Positions 18,180-28,393 of a stretch of DNA of 64,000 bases are shown in pieces (within the stretch, counting starts at the first letter, position 1; each line of letters starts with the position of its first letter). Source of the stretch: Vibrio ostreae (GTDB lineage: Bacteria; Pseudomonadota; Gammaproteobacteria; Enterobacterales; Vibrionaceae). Below the pieces are notes generated by a model. The model had not been told where the DNA came from and ran no database searches. It was given only the letters and a program-made list of their open reading frames with translations. The stretch lies in assembly GCF_019226825.1 (NCBI RefSeq), contig NZ_CP076643.1:1736001-1800000 (forward strand), in the 5' to 3' direction. A program made the translations under genes and the position numbers.

Positions 18180-18617
18180 ATGACAATCAAAGAGTGGGAG
18201 CAACACACATTACTGGCCGATATCGCCATGCAGCAAGCCGATCATCTGCGTGGTATCCTGCACTACCAGCAGGCCCTGACCTTAAGCGATCGTATCGGTA
18301 CCCGCTATGACGTTGAAATGGAAGATCGCCTGCTGATCTCCGTCATCTCCTGTCACAACATGGCCAGTTTCTGGCGCACGGTCGGCGATGATCAGTATGA
18401 GCTCAAGTATCTGGAGCTGGCATCAGAGCGGGTGCTGACGCTGATCCCGCAATGCCAAAATCCAAGCTGTGAAGCCTTCGTCGATTCATTGGGCTGCTGC
18501 AAAAAAGCCCTGATAGAATTTATGAAACGCCACCCGAATCCAGAGTTAGCGAAATTGGTTAAAGACATCGACAGCGCCTCCAGTTGCAACCTGATTGCCA
18601 AGTTCCGTCTCAACTAA
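18180..18617 (+). CDS. DUF2753 family protein, probably Fur-regulated
   Basis: This 145-residue protein resembles a family of uncharacterised, mostly Vibrio proteins (DUF2753 from memory). It is predicted mainly alpha-helical with no signal peptide or membrane helix. The first half (ADIAMQQADHLRGILHYQQALTLSDRIG) looks like a tetratricopeptide-type helix pair. Several cysteines occur (CHN, CQNPSCEAF, CCKK), but no clear metal motif. The ATG follows GATGAGGAGAAT, a strong ribosome-binding site. A perfect Fur box upstream suggests expression under iron limitation. Function is unknown. Confidence 0.8.
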   Translation: MTIKEWEQHTLLADIAMQQADHLRGILHYQQALTLSDRIGTRYDVEMEDRLLISVISCHNMASFWRTVGDDQYELKYLELASERVLTLIPQCQNPSCEAFVDSLGCCKKALIEFMKRHPNPELAKLVKDIDSASSCNLIAKFRLN

Positions 18618-18702
18618 TTGCGTCTGAGCTAACTGCGTCTTAACGAATTGCGTCTTAACTAAGTGCGCCTTAACTCATTCCGTCGAAACTCATTTCGTGA
18701 AA
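18610..18702 (+). repeat. 15-bp imperfect tandem repeats starting at the DUF2753 stop codon
   Basis: About six units of 15 bases follow one another, for example AACTAATTGCGTCTG, AGCTAACTGCGTCTT, AACGAATTGCGTCTT, AACTAAGTGCGCCTT and AACTCATTCCGTCGA. The first unit contains the stop codon of the gene. The period is five codons, and in-frame translation past the stop reads as degenerate copies of the last residues (RLN). Confidence 0.8.
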
Positions 18703-18771
18703 CAAATGAGCCGGCATAAACAGGGCTGACCAATCAGCCCCTCAGTCATGACCACTTTCTAGGCTGCGGTC

Positions 18772-19656
18772 TCAGACCTGAGTGCGGCCGAGAGAAATGA
18801 CTACCCGACGGTTTTTGTCTCTACCGATTGGTGAGGCGTTGTCGGCAACAGGACGACGTTTGCCATAACCCTGAACCTGGATTCGGTCCGCAGACAACCC
18901 CAGAGACTGGAAGTAATTCTGCAGCGACTCAGCGCGCTTCTCAGACAGGCTCTGGCTTTCTCCTTTACCCAGCTCGGAATCGGTATAGGTCGACACCAGA
19001 ACCAGATCGATGTCCTGATTGTAACGAATGTACTCGGCAATCTGCGCCAGACGTTTCTGCGAGGCTTTATTGAGCTCAATGCTGTCACCCCGGTCGTAAT
19101 GCAGAATGGTGAACGAAATGTCTTCAAAGCTGTATGGCAGCAGGTTGGCGATACAGTCACTAAAGACATTATACTGTGGCTGGAACAACACCGAAGACAA
19201 CGCCACTTCAATGCGCTGATTGCGACTCTGCCAATCCTGATAGCTGAAAGTCGGATAACGCCCCTGCTCCAGTTCGCTGAGCAGAGTCCAGGCAGTCTGT
19301 CCACCAATATAACCATCAAACTGCTTGAAAAACTGAATGTTGGTGATGCGGTCGGCACTTTCCCCCGGCCGCCAGGCCGGCGGCATGGAAATCAGGCTGA
19401 CATCCCGCGTTTCACCCATCGGACGACGCATTTTCAGTTCAAAGTCGAGGTTCATTTTTTTACTGGCGTGAGCCGTAAACACCGCATCGCCGTAATTGGG
19501 AATCGGGTGCACCAGCTGACACTCGAGTGGAGTGTTGGTCAGCATCTGCCAGCTTGACTGTTCCGGTTTTGCCACATAGCGTTTTTCCATTGCCGCTGCA
19601 GACATCGCGCTACAGACACTGACCGTCACCAGACTTGATACAACCCATTTATTCAT
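18772..19656 (-). CDS. motY: Sodium-type flagellar protein MotY
   Basis: This 294-residue protein forms the T ring of the sodium-driven polar flagellar motor and helps anchor the PomA/PomB stator. It has a signal peptide (about residues 1-22), an N-terminal MotY-specific domain that contacts MotX and the basal body, and a C-terminal OmpA-like peptidoglycan-binding domain (about 165-285). The latter contains [14 protein letters not shown] and [16 protein letters not shown]. Two cysteines (near residues 46 and 168) are in places expected for the MotY disulfide. It is monocistronic and points away from rnt. Confidence 0.95.
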   Translation of the reverse strand: MNKWVVSSLVTVSVCSAMSAAAMEKRYVAKPEQSSWQMLTNTPLECQLVHPIPNYGDAVFTAHASKKMNLDFELKMRRPMGETRDVSLISMPPAWRPGESADRITNIQFFKQFDGYIGGQTAWTLLSELEQGRYPTFSYQDWQSRNQRIEVALSSVLFQPQYNVFSDCIANLLPYSFEDISFTILHYDRGDSIELNKASQKRLAQIAEYIRYNQDIDLVLVSTYTDSELGKGESQSLSEKRAESLQNYFQSLGLSADRIQVQGYGKRRPVADNASPIGRDKNRRVVISLGRTQV

Positions 19657-19957
19657 AAGGACTTACTTCTCTTTTCCTGCTGCGTGGCAATGACGGTATT
19701 TTGCCACTGCACTGTTTCTTAGTACTAGGATGCAAAAAGCTCGCCAATCCTTAATTTTTAATGTGCAAAATAGCCGCGTCCGCCATACCGCTCAGGCTTT
19801 GACTGCTGTTTTTCTCGCACAGGAAACGGATTCGATCCCTTTGTGCTATCAGGCTCGCATCGGGCATCAATTAATTGCGTTTTAATCCGCTGTGTTGGTT
19901 TTTCTTACTGGGAGAATCTGCAATAATGCTGCCCCTATCACATAAGCTAGGGATCAC
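19657..19957. other. Intergenic region between motY and rnt
   Basis: This 301-base gap separates divergent genes. It contains an inverted repeat GTGGCA/TGCCAC (about 19684-19707) just upstream of motY. I could not identify a convincing sigma-54 or sigma-28 promoter for motY, and I see no gene. Confidence 0.4.
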
Positions 19958-20614
19958 ATGACGGATACAAATGAAGCTCTGACCTTGAAAAAACGTTTTC
20001 GTGGCTATTTCCCGGTGGTTATCGATGTCGAGACCGCAGGATTTAACCCACATACCGATGCACTGCTGGAGATCTGTGCGGTGACGTTAAGTATGGATGA
20101 AAACGGTGACCTTCACCCGGCTTCTACCATCCATTTTCATGTAGAGCCTTTTGAAGGTGCCAACCTGGAAAAAGCCGCGCTGGAATTTAATGGTATTCGT
20201 GATCCTTTCAGTCCGCTGCGCGGTGCGGTGAGCGAAGAACACGCCCTTAAAGAGATCTACAAACAAGTGCGCAAAGAGCAGAAAGCGGCCGATTGCAGCC
20301 GCGCAATTATCGTCGCGCATAACGCCGCTTTTGATCACGGCTTTGTGATGGCAGCCAGCGAACGCTGCAAGCTTAAACGAGTTCCGTTCCACCCCTTTGC
20401 AACCTTTGACACCGCGACATTAAGCGGATTGGCTTACGGTCAAACAGTACTGGCTAAAGCCTGCAAAGTCGCAGGGATGGAATTTGACAACCGTGAAGCC
20501 CATTCAGCGCTTTACGACACACAACAAACCGCGGAGCTATTCTGCGGCATCGTCAACAAATGGAAAGCCCTTGGCGGCTGGCCGTTGGGCGACGATGACA
20601 ATGAACTTGAATAA
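19958..20614 (+). CDS. rnt: Ribonuclease T
   Basis: This 218-residue DEDD-family 3'-5' exoribonuclease trims tRNA and other stable RNA 3' ends. The exonuclease motif I is [19 protein letters not shown]. Motif II includes [10 protein letters not shown], and motif III is [18 protein letters not shown] with the catalytic His and Asp. The length matches E. coli RNase T (215). It stands alone ahead of a separate antiporter gene. Confidence 0.97.
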   Translation: MTDTNEALTLKKRFRGYFPVVIDVETAGFNPHTDALLEICAVTLSMDENGDLHPASTIHFHVEPFEGANLEKAALEFNGIRDPFSPLRGAVSEEHALKEIYKQVRKEQKAADCSRAIIVAHNAAFDHGFVMAASERCKLKRVPFHPFATFDTATLSGLAYGQTVLAKACKVAGMEFDNREAHSALYDTQQTAELFCGIVNKWKALGGWPLGDDDNELE

Positions 20615-20647
20615 TAATTAATTTTTGCATTATTGACCGAGAAGTAT

Positions 20648-21973
20648 ATGAATCCTGTAGTTATTTCTGTCTGTGTCATGCTGATCCTGGCGCTGATGCG
20701 CGTAAACGTCGTGGTTGCCCTGACGTTTAGTGCCATCGTTGGTGGCCTGGTTTCCGGCATGGATCTCAATAGTACGGTGGCAGCGTTTGAAAGCGGCCTG
20801 GGTGGTGGTGCGACCATCGCACTCAGCTACGCAATGCTGGGCACTTTTGCCGTGGCTATTTCTAAATCGGGCGTCACCGATTTACTCGCACAAAGCGTCA
20901 TTAAACGTATTCATGGTCGTCATAGCATGGCCGCGTCGACCGGAATGAAGTACGCGATTGTGTTCGCTCTGCTGCTGATGGCAATGTCATCGCAAAACCT
21001 CATCCCGGTGCATATCGCTTTCATTCCAATTCTTATTCCGCCTCTGTTGAGCGTATTTGCCAAACTGGGTATTGACCGTCGTCTGATTGCCTGTGTGCTG
21101 ACCTTTGGTCTGATCACGCCTTACATGGTACTGCCGGTTGGTTTTGGCGGCATTTTCCTCAATAACATCCTGCTGAAAAACCTGCGTGATAACGGCCTTG
21201 AGCATGTCACGGCAAGCCAGATACCTATGGCCATGCTGCTGCCAGGCCTGGGCATGGTATTCGGCCTGCTGGTTGCGATGTTCTTCTCTTACCGTAAGCC
21301 ACGTGTATACCAGGAAACCGAACTGACGACCATCAGCCAGGAAACCACCGCAATCAATAAAATGCACATTGCTGTCGCCGGCGTTGGTATCGTGGTTGCG
21401 CTTGCCGTACAACTGGCAACCGGTTCAATGATCATCGGTGCTCTGGCCGGATTTATGGTGTTCACCTTTGGTGGCGTGATTGCCTGGAAAGAGACGCACG
21501 ACGTCTTCACTCAAGGCGTGCACATGATGGCGATGATCGGTTTTATCATGATTGCAGCGGCAGGTTTTGCCGCAGTAATGAAAGCAACCGGCGGCGTGGA
21601 AGATTTGGTTCAGGCTCTGTCGACCAGTATCGGCGACAACAAACCACTCGCGGCACTGCTGATGCTGGTTGTCGGTCTGCTGGTGACCATGGGTATCGGC
21701 TCGTCGTTTTCAACCATTCCGATTATTGCCACTATCTACGTTCCGCTGTGTATCGCGTTCGGCTTCTCGCCTATGGCAACCATTGCCCTGGTGGGTACCG
21801 CAGCCGCACTGGGTGATGCAGGTTCACCGGCATCAGACTCCACGTTAGGCCCGACATCAGGCCTGAATGCAGATGGTCAGCACGAACACATCTGGGAAAC
21901 CGTGGTTCCGACCTTTATTCACTACAACCTGCCACTGATTGCTTTCGGCTGGCTGGCGGCGATGGTGCTTTAG
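20648..21973 (+). CDS. Na+/H+ antiporter family protein (NhaC/YuiF-like)
   Basis: This 441-residue polytopic protein (about 11-12 helices) belongs to the Na+/H+ antiporter family within the ion-transporter superfamily. It should exchange Na+ for H+ across the inner membrane, though some relatives move organic ions. Family features include [35 protein letters not shown] and [20 protein letters not shown]. The frame opens at a TTG at 20633, but the ATG at 20648 follows GAGAAG and starts [14 protein letters not shown], so it is preferred. A strong terminator follows. Confidence 0.88.
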   Translation: MNPVVISVCVMLILALMRVNVVVALTFSAIVGGLVSGMDLNSTVAAFESGLGGGATIALSYAMLGTFAVAISKSGVTDLLAQSVIKRIHGRHSMAASTGMKYAIVFALLLMAMSSQNLIPVHIAFIPILIPPLLSVFAKLGIDRRLIACVLTFGLITPYMVLPVGFGGIFLNNILLKNLRDNGLEHVTASQIPMAMLLPGLGMVFGLLVAMFFSYRKPRVYQETELTTISQETTAINKMHIAVAGVGIVVALAVQLATGSMIIGALAGFMVFTFGGVIAWKETHDVFTQGVHMMAMIGFIMIAAAGFAAVMKATGGVEDLVQALSTSIGDNKPLAALLMLVVGLLVTMGIGSSFSTIPIIATIYVPLCIAFGFSPMATIALVGTAAALGDAGSPASDSTLGPTSGLNADGQHEHIWETVVPTFIHYNLPLIAFGWLAAMVL

Positions 21974-21995
21974 TTTAGCGCTTGCATCACGCACA

Positions 21996-22023
21996 AAGGC
22001 TTCCCGCAGGAAGCCTTTTTTAT
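21996..22023 (+). terminator. Terminator after the antiporter gene
   Basis: AAAGGCTTCC-CGCA-GGAAGCCTTTTTT is a perfect stem with a T-run. Confidence 0.88.
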
Positions 22024-22362
22024 CTCTCAGGGCCTCTCTCCTCCATTGCTCTGTCATCGATGCCCTCCTCTCACAGCCACTGCCGTTTGACAGCCAACAT
22101 CCCGGGTAATGACAACGCAGCGGTTTGCTCTGCCGCTTCATTAACGCCATGCGACCAACACGGCGTCACTGCACAGTCCCAATAGTCGCAATAGTCGCCA
22201 CAGCAACGCATTCATTACGGGACAATCCAGGTCTGGATCGCTGTATTCCATGACACCACAGATAAGATGTCAGCGCACTTTACCCGTAAATTCATGGGCT
22301 CATGATCCTGTATGTATGAACCGATACGACCAGACAACCTGGCTGGCTGAACGGCAGGCATA
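22024..22362. other. Intergenic spacer between two near-identical terminators
   Basis: This stretch lies between the convergent antiporter and purF genes. I see no gene or RNA in it. The only structure is the pair of almost identical hairpins at its two ends. Confidence 0.4.
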
Positions 22363-22389
22363 AAAAAGGCTTCCCGAAGGAAGCCTTTA
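22363..22389 (-). terminator. Terminator after purF
   Basis: On the minus strand AAAGGCTTCC-TTCG-GGAAGCCTTTTTT forms a strong hairpin with a T-run 37 bases after the purF stop. It is nearly the same sequence as the terminator of the convergent antiporter gene. Confidence 0.88.
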
Positions 22390-22425
22390 GCAATAAACCG
22401 TAGCTAATACTGATGGTACAGGGGC

Positions 22426-23940
22426 TTAAGCGCCTTCGTTGTACAACTCAAGGTTGGCCAGCTCTTGCTGAATCTCACGCTCCGTCTTGGCATCATCGCT
22501 GCGCATCGACTCCAGGAAGTCCAGGTATTGCTGGTCGATATCGCCCGTCACGTATTCGCCGTTAAACACTGAAGTTTCAAACTTAGCGATGTCCTGGTTA
22601 CCCACGCGTACCGCATCAACCAGATCATCCAGTGTCTGGAAGATCAGTGCGTCAGCACCAATTTGCTTACAGATCGCATCGTTATCACGCCCGTGTGCAA
22701 TCAGTTCGTTTGCACTTGGCATATCGATACCGTAAACGTTCGGGAAACGAATTTCCGGCGCCGCAGACACCATGTACACTTTCTTCGCACCTGAATCACG
22801 CGCCATTTCAATGATCTGCTCTGAAGTCGTGCCACGAACAATCGAGTCATCCACCAGCAGTACGTTCTTGTCTTTAAATTCAGAACGGATGGTGTTCAGC
22901 TTACGACGAACCGATTTCTTACGCTGTTGCTGACCTGGCATAATGAAGGTACGGCCTACGTAACGGTTTTTCACGAAACCCTGACGGTATGGCTTATCCA
23001 GCGCCTGAGCAATCTCCAGTGCGATATCACATGAAGTTTCAGGGATTGGGATCACGACGTCGATATCCAGGTCGCTGAAATCAGCCTTGATACGCTCACC
23101 CAGTTTTTTACCCATTTCAACGCGTGCGCTGTACACCGAGATTTTGTCGATGAATGAATCAGGACGGGCAAAGTAAACGAATTCGAAAATACATGGATTC
23201 AGAACCGGGTTATCCGCGCACTGTTTAGTGAACAGTTCGCCTTCAAACGTCGCGTAAATCGCTTCGCCCGGCGCGACATCACGCATAAAGTCGAAACCAA
23301 CCGCATCCAGAGCCACAGACTCAGACGCCACCATGTATTCAGTACGGCCGTTCACTTCACGTTTCCCCAGACACAAAGGGCGGATGCCGTTCGGGTCACG
23401 GAATGCAATCATGCCGTGGCCGATGATCATCGCTGTCACCGCATACGCGCCGCGAATAGTACGGTGCACGTTAGCAATGGCACGGAATACATCGTCCGCA
23501 GTCACGTTACCTTTTACTGTGTCGATCTCGTGCGCCAGAACGTTCAGCAGCACTTCTGAGTCCGAAGTGGTGTTGATGTGACGACGGTCTTTCTCGAACA
23601 GTTTCTGACGAACTGCCGTGGCGTTGGTCAGGTTGCCGTTGTGTGCGAGGGTGATACCAAATGGTGAGTTTACGTAGAAAGGTTGAGCTTCTGATGCGCT
23701 GGAGCTGCCAGCAGTCGGGTAACGAACATGGCCGATACCCACAGAACCCTGAAGACGCTGCATGTGCTTAGCTTCAAACACATCCTTGACTAAACCGTTC
23801 GCTTTACGCAGACGAAAACGATTGCTTTCGATGGTACAAATACCAGCGGCATCTTGGCCACGATGCTGCAATACCGTTAACGCGTCATAAATTGACTGGT
23901 TTACAGGCGTTGTACCCACGATTCCAACAATACCACACAT
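22426..23940 (-). CDS. purF: Amidophosphoribosyltransferase
   Basis: This 504-residue enzyme performs the first step of purine synthesis, making 5-phosphoribosylamine from PRPP and glutamine. The N-terminal Cys2 (MCGIVGIVG) is the glutaminase nucleophile. The PRPP-binding loop is [20 protein letters not shown]. Length matches E. coli PurF (505). It lies 34 bases after cvpA and is controlled together with it, probably by PurR through the box at 24515. Confidence 0.98.
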   Translation of the reverse strand: MCGIVGIVGTTPVNQSIYDALTVLQHRGQDAAGICTIESNRFRLRKANGLVKDVFEAKHMQRLQGSVGIGHVRYPTAGSSSASEAQPFYVNSPFGITLAHNGNLTNATAVRQKLFEKDRRHINTTSDSEVLLNVLAHEIDTVKGNVTADDVFRAIANVHRTIRGAYAVTAMIIGHGMIAFRDPNGIRPLCLGKREVNGRTEYMVASESVALDAVGFDFMRDVAPGEAIYATFEGELFTKQCADNPVLNPCIFEFVYFARPDSFIDKISVYSARVEMGKKLGERIKADFSDLDIDVVIPIPETSCDIALEIAQALDKPYRQGFVKNRYVGRTFIMPGQQQRKKSVRRKLNTIRSEFKDKNVLLVDDSIVRGTTSEQIIEMARDSGAKKVYMVSAAPEIRFPNVYGIDMPSANELIAHGRDNDAICKQIGADALIFQTLDDLVDAVRVGNQDIAKFETSVFNGEYVTGDIDQQYLDFLESMRSDDAKTEREIQQELANLELYNEGA

Positions 23941-23974
23941 GTCCTAATCCTCGATTTGCGACAATAGCCGGCGC

Positions 23975-24466
23975 TTAACGCGCGCCGGACAGAAAACTTG
24001 ATGTTGCTTGTAAGTGTTCAAAGAACGGAGCAATAATGCGGCTAAATTCCGGCACCAGCTGCGAGCCCTTCCACCACTCAGAGCTTGGGAATGCGGTGAA
24101 CGCATCCATAAAAAATAAGGCTGCTGCAACAATCAGAACTCCACGCAAAGCGCCGAATACGACGCCGAGAATTCTGTCTGTTCCTGAAAGCCCGGTCTTC
24201 TGTACCAACTGCGAAATCACGTAGTTGACAATAGCTCCGACAATCAGCGTTGCGACAAACAACGCTGCGATTGCTGTACCATTGCGAAACATTTCATCTT
24301 TAATGTTAGTAAAGTATACCGCCAATTTGGCGTAGTACTCGGAAGCGATGTAAAAAGCTCCGAACCAGATTACTAACGACAATGCTTCTTTGGCAAAGCC
24401 ACGTACCAGACTGATCAGCGCAGACAGGCCAATCACACTTAAAATGACAATATCTAACCAGTTCAT
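23975..24466 (-). CDS. cvpA: CvpA family inner-membrane protein
   Basis: This 163-residue protein with four predicted helices is homologous to E. coli CvpA, needed for colicin V production and for bile or envelope-stress resistance in several enteric bacteria. The start MNWLDIVILSVIGLSALISL and the run GRVR-like SLVRGFAKEALSLV are typical. It is the first gene after the PurR box and is co-transcribed with purF, an arrangement conserved in E. coli. Confidence 0.95.
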   Translation of the reverse strand: MNWLDIVILSVIGLSALISLVRGFAKEALSLVIWFGAFYIASEYYAKLAVYFTNIKDEMFRNGTAIAALFVATLIVGAIVNYVISQLVQKTGLSGTDRILGVVFGALRGVLIVAAALFFMDAFTAFPSSEWWKGSQLVPEFSRIIAPFFEHLQATSSFLSGAR

Positions 24467-24493
24467 GAGTTCTTACATTCTAAGTTGGCGCGC

Positions 24494-24530
24494 ATTTTAA
24501 CAGAAAAAAACGCGACGCAAACGTTTTCTT
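24494..24530 (-). promoter_or_regulatory. PurR operator and promoter for cvpA-purF
   Basis: ACGCAAACGTTTTCTT at 24515-24530 (plus-strand reading) matches the PurR consensus. On the minus strand TTGCGT (within the operator) and TAAAAT (24494-24499) form a likely -35/-10 pair with about 16 bases between, so bound PurR would cover the promoter. The operator overlaps the last codons of dedD. Confidence 0.8.
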
Positions 24531-25089
24531 ATGGGTTTAGTGGTTTAAATTTAAGCAACTGACCTTTTGCGCCGGTAATTTCTTCTAATTCCAGCAACTG
24601 TTTTTCCAGCTTACTTTTCGAAACATCCGGGCCAATGATCACGCGGGTAAAACCATTTTCTTGTTTGGTATGAGCCTGATAGCCTCGCTTTTGCAGATCC
24701 GCGACCATGTTTTTCGCGTTATCTGCATTCTTGAGCGCCATCAACTGAATCAACCAGGCACTGTCCTGATACTCATTTTTTTCCGCCACACTGCGGGTCG
24801 CGGTAACCAAAGATTGCGCGGACTCAGCCTCCGGGGCTGAGTCTGTTTTGCTCTCCGGAGCGGTCGCAATCGCGACTACCGGCGTTTGAGGCAAGGCCGC
24901 ATCTTCTTCTACCGGTTCCACCACCTCGAACTTTTCCACTTCACTGTCCAGTTCAGGCTTAATGGGGATGGCGGTCATCTCTTCCTTGTAATGCAGCTTT
25001 TTGCCATCGAGCACATCGGGTAACACGATAACCCCGACCGCTACAAGAATAATGGTACCGACCAAACGGCTTTGGAATTTACTTGCCAT
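24529..25089 (-). CDS. dedD: DedD-like SPOR-domain cell division protein
   Basis: This 186-residue protein has a short cytoplasmic N-terminus and one membrane helix (about residues 9-27). A Glu/Pro/Ala-rich periplasmic linker leads to a C-terminal SPOR domain (about 105-183; AWLIQLMALKNADNAKNMVA and TRVIIGPDVSKSKLE). SPOR domains bind denuded glycan strands at the septum. The frame opens upstream at 25146, but MASKFQSRLVGTIILVAVGV at 25089 follows GGGAGTAAAG and is the expected start. It lies between folC and cvpA, as in E. coli. Confidence 0.93.
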   Translation of the reverse strand: MASKFQSRLVGTIILVAVGVIVLPDVLDGKKLHYKEEMTAIPIKPELDSEVEKFEVVEPVEEDAALPQTPVVAIATAPESKTDSAPEAESAQSLVTATRSVAEKNEYQDSAWLIQLMALKNADNAKNMVADLQKRGYQAHTKQENGFTRVIIGPDVSKSKLEKQLLELEEITGAKGQLLKFKPLNP

Positions 25090-25105
25090 CTTTACTCCCT
25101 TGGAA

Positions 25106-26374
25106 TTACGACGGGTTGGATTGTTGCCAATGCTCCAGCACTTCACCGACGGTATGGAAGGAGCCGGCGACGACTATGACATCGTCCGCCTGCGCTTGTG
25201 TCAACGCCGCTTCAAAAGCCTCTACCGGGTTCGCATAGCGCACCTGATCCACATCCAGTGTCAGACACAATTCATCCGCTGTCGCAGCGCGAGGGCCGCT
25301 CAATGACGCCGGATACCACTGCTTTACGACCGGTTTCAGAATCGCCAACGTCGACTTCACATCTTTGTCGTGCAGCATACCGACCACCATATGCACGCTC
25401 TGATCCTGAAATCGTTGCTGTAACTGCGATACAAGATATTCTGCCGAATGCGGGTTATGCGCGACATCCAGTAAGATGGTTGGCGAGTGGCTGATTTGCT
25501 GCATACGCCCCGCCAGAGTCGCATTGCTCAGGCCATTGACGATATTCACGTCACTGATCTCCAGCGCGGCGCTGCCCAGCGCCATCAGCGCTGTCGCTGC
25601 GTTTGGCAGCGGCAAAGTCGGTAACGGCAGATCGCTCAGATCAAACGAGCCACAGCTCCAGTTCCACGTCGTGTCACTGGTTTTTTGGTAATTGAACTGG
25701 ATTCCGACCTGATAGAAATCGGCGCCAATGTCGTCTGCATGTGCTGCTACAGTCGGCGGAGGTGTCGGCTGACCGCAGATTGCCGGCTTACCAGAACGGT
25801 AAATCCCGGCCTTCTCGAAGCCAATCACGTTAATATCGCTGCCCAGCCAGTCAACATGGTCAACGGCCAGACTGGTGATCACCGACACATCATGATCGAC
25901 CACGTTGGTCGCATCGAGACGCCCGCCCAAACCGACCTCTAACAGGACGACGTCCACTTGCTCGGTCTGAAACAGACGCAATGCGGCCAGCGTACCGAAC
26001 TCAAACAAGCTGAGCGTAATGGTACCGCGCTGCTGTTCAACAAACGCAAAGGCTTCCGTGTGCTTTTCATCAGGCAGATCCTGACCATTGACTCGGACAC
26101 GCTCGTTGTAACGAATTAAGTGGGGAGAACTGTAGACACCAACTGAATATCCGGCATCGAGCAGAATCGCTTCCATCAATGCACAGGTTGACCCTTTACC
26201 GTTGGTACCGGCAACAGTAATCACGGTCGGAGCAGGTTTGGTGAGATTGGCTTTTTGAGCGACAGCCTGAACACGGTCCAGACCCAGGTCAATAGCGGAG
26301 GAATGAATATGGGTTAAATAATCAAGCCACACCGATAATGGCGATGTGGCTTGTGGAATTGGGTTTTGATTCAT
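25106..26374 (-). CDS. folC: Bifunctional folylpolyglutamate synthase/dihydrofolate synthase
   Basis: This 422-residue Mur-ligase-fold enzyme joins glutamate to dihydropteroate and extends folate polyglutamate tails. The ATP-binding loop is VAGTNGKGSTCALMEAIL. The metal-binding Glu lies in LLEVGLGGRLDATNVV, and ILLDVAHNPHSAEYL is the C-terminal family motif. It sits between accD and dedD in the conserved accD-folC-dedD-cvpA-purF cluster. Confidence 0.97.
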   Translation of the reverse strand: MNQNPIPQATSPLSVWLDYLTHIHSSAIDLGLDRVQAVAQKANLTKPAPTVITVAGTNGKGSTCALMEAILLDAGYSVGVYSSPHLIRYNERVRVNGQDLPDEKHTEAFAFVEQQRGTITLSLFEFGTLAALRLFQTEQVDVVLLEVGLGGRLDATNVVDHDVSVITSLAVDHVDWLGSDINVIGFEKAGIYRSGKPAICGQPTPPPTVAAHADDIGADFYQVGIQFNYQKTSDTTWNWSCGSFDLSDLPLPTLPLPNAATALMALGSAALEISDVNIVNGLSNATLAGRMQQISHSPTILLDVAHNPHSAEYLVSQLQQRFQDQSVHMVVGMLHDKDVKSTLAILKPVVKQWYPASLSGPRAATADELCLTLDVDQVRYANPVEAFEAALTQAQADDVIVVAGSFHTVGEVLEHWQQSNPS

Positions 26375-26418
26375 CTAACGTATAACCATTGTTTTGCTTG
26401 GTTTAGTTAGCGACTACT

Positions 26419-27346
26419 TTACCCTTTTTTGTCCGCTTCTGGTACAGAATATGGTTCTTCATTTGGCGCATCGTTCACAGAAACAACCAGCGGTGATTCC
26501 TGACGAGTCATTTTTGCCAACAGTCCAGCCACGCGCTGACGCATTTCACGACGGTCAACAATCATGTCAATCGCACCGTGATCCAGCAGGAACTCACTGC
26601 GCTGGAAGCCTTGTGGAAGGTCTTCACGTACCGTCTGTTCGATAACACGACGACCAGCAAAACCGATCAGTGCTTTCGGTTCACCAATATTGATGTCACC
26701 CAGCATCGCCAGACTCGCAGACACACCGCCCATGGTCGGATCAGTCAGCACAGAGATAAACGGCAGACCTTTTTGCGGTCAAACGCTCCAGTGCCGCACT
26801 GGTTTTTGCCATCTGCATCAGCGACATCAGCGCTTCCTGCATACGGGCACCGCCACTGGCGGAGAAACAAACCAGACCACAGTTAGCTTCGATTGCAGCG
26901 TCAACCGCACGTACAAAACGCGCGCCAACCACTGAGCCCATTGAGCCACCCATGAAAGAGAATTCAAACGCACAGGCAACCACAGGAATGGTCATCAGCT
27001 CGCCTTTCATTACAATCAGGGCATCTTTTTCGCCACTGCTCTTCTGAGCAGCTGCAATACGCTCTTTATAACGCTTCGAGTCTTTAAACTTCAGCTTATC
27101 TTGCGGCTCTAGTTCTTCCGCAATTTCGTAGCGGTTTGCTTCATCCAAAAATGACTCAAGACGACGACGCGCTTTCATGCGCATGTGATGGTTACATTTT
27201 GGACAAACTTCAAGATTGCGCTCTAATTCGGCGTAATAAAGCACCTGTTCACAAGATGTACATTTGGTCCACACCCCTTCAGGGATAGACGCTTTACGTG
27301 AACTACCGATGTTGCTTTTCTCTAAAATCTTCTCAAGCCAGCTCAT
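26419..27346 (-). CDS. accD: Acetyl-CoA carboxylase carboxyltransferase subunit beta, frameshifted
   Basis: AccD is the zinc-binding beta subunit of the carboxyltransferase that makes malonyl-CoA for fatty acid synthesis. The N-terminal zinc ribbon has cysteines 29, 32, 48 and 51. The crotonase-like core includes [20 protein letters not shown] and [20 protein letters not shown]. As sequenced, a T5 run at 26770-26774 (A5 on the coding strand) shifts the frame after LERLTAK, giving an early stop at 26741. The remaining frame ([18 protein letters not shown] onward) continues to 26419. With A4 the protein is 308 residues, the normal length. Since this gene is essential in bacteria, the extra base is probably an error. 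Confidence 0.95.
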
Positions 27347-27521
27347 GCAAGACCTTTTACTCTCTCATCTGCCGCCGTATTGCGACAGATTTTTATTCGA
27401 CATTAACGCGTGTGGATTAAAGCACAGAAAATGCCAACTGTGGACAAAAAACTGGTTGTACCTATTTCCTGAACAGTTATCCCACGCACAACATTGTTTA
27501 ATTTGAGCTAATCCAATCCGG

Positions 27522-28316
27522 TTAGTTCAAACTTTCTGGTAAGAACAGCGGTCCCATCGGCGCTTCAGGCAGCTCAAACTCCGGCGGGTAATCAACATCG
27601 ACCAGATACAAGCCTTCCGCTTTGGCCGTCGCCCCTGCCAGGCTGCGATTTTTCGCCGCCAGCAACCACTCGATCCACTCCGGTGCCTGCTCACCACGGC
27701 CGACCGCAATCAGGCTGCCGGTAATGTTACGCACCATATGGTGGACAAACGCATTGGCTTTAATATCAATCACAACGTAGCGCTCATGACGAGTGACGTT
27801 TAAGTGCATTATGTTACGCCAAGGACTGCGTGACTGACAATGTGCAGCTCTGAATGACGTGAAGTCATTCTCACCCAGCAGGAATTGTCCGGCTCGATGC
27901 ATACGCTCAGCATCCAGTTCACCATGATAGTGACTCACACCAGAAGACAAAATTCCCGGGCGATACATGTGATTGTAGATCACATAGCGATATCTGCGTG
28001 CTGTTGCACTGAATCGGGCATGAAATTCGTCCGGAACCTCTTTTGCCCAGCGCACCGCAATGTCCTTAGGTAAATTGGCGTTGGCACCCATGGTCCAGGC
28101 CACCATTTTACGGCTCGCTGTGGTATCAAAATGGACAACCTGGCCAGTACCATGCACACCCGCATCAGTGCGGCCTGCACACTGAACTTCTACCGGATGA
28201 TTAGCGATCACAGTCAGTGCTTTTTCCAGCTCTTCCTGCACGCTTTTAACTTCTCGTTGGCGTTGCCAGCCATAATAGTGAGTACCGTCATACTCGATAC
28301 CCAGAGCGATTCTCAT
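27522..28316 (-). CDS. truA: tRNA pseudouridine(38-40) synthase
   Basis: This 264-residue enzyme makes pseudouridine at positions 38, 39 and 40 of the tRNA anticodon arm. The catalytic Asp lies in [20 protein letters not shown]. The start [20 protein letters not shown] and the element [17 protein letters not shown] are classic TruA features. It is located between fimV and accD, as in other Vibrio and Pseudomonas. Confidence 0.97.
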   Translation of the reverse strand: MRIALGIEYDGTHYYGWQRQREVKSVQEELEKALTVIANHPVEVQCAGRTDAGVHGTGQVVHFDTTASRKMVAWTMGANANLPKDIAVRWAKEVPDEFHARFSATARRYRYVIYNHMYRPGILSSGVSHYHGELDAERMHRAGQFLLGENDFTSFRAAHCQSRSPWRNIMHLNVTRHERYVVIDIKANAFVHHMVRNITGSLIAVGRGEQAPEWIEWLLAAKNRSLAGATAKAEGLYLVDVDYPPEFELPEAPMGPLFLPESLN

Positions 28317-28393
28317 GTCGTTTTTCTCTTAAACATCTAAGGGAAATGGGGCAGGCAGTATAAACCCTCTGCATGATAAATTCTAATGCACAG

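Noticed and set aside
19684..19707. Sigma-54 promoter near motY (TGGC...TTGC)
   Set aside because: The distance between the GG and GC elements is 12 bases instead of the required 7, so it does not fit the -24/-12 rule.
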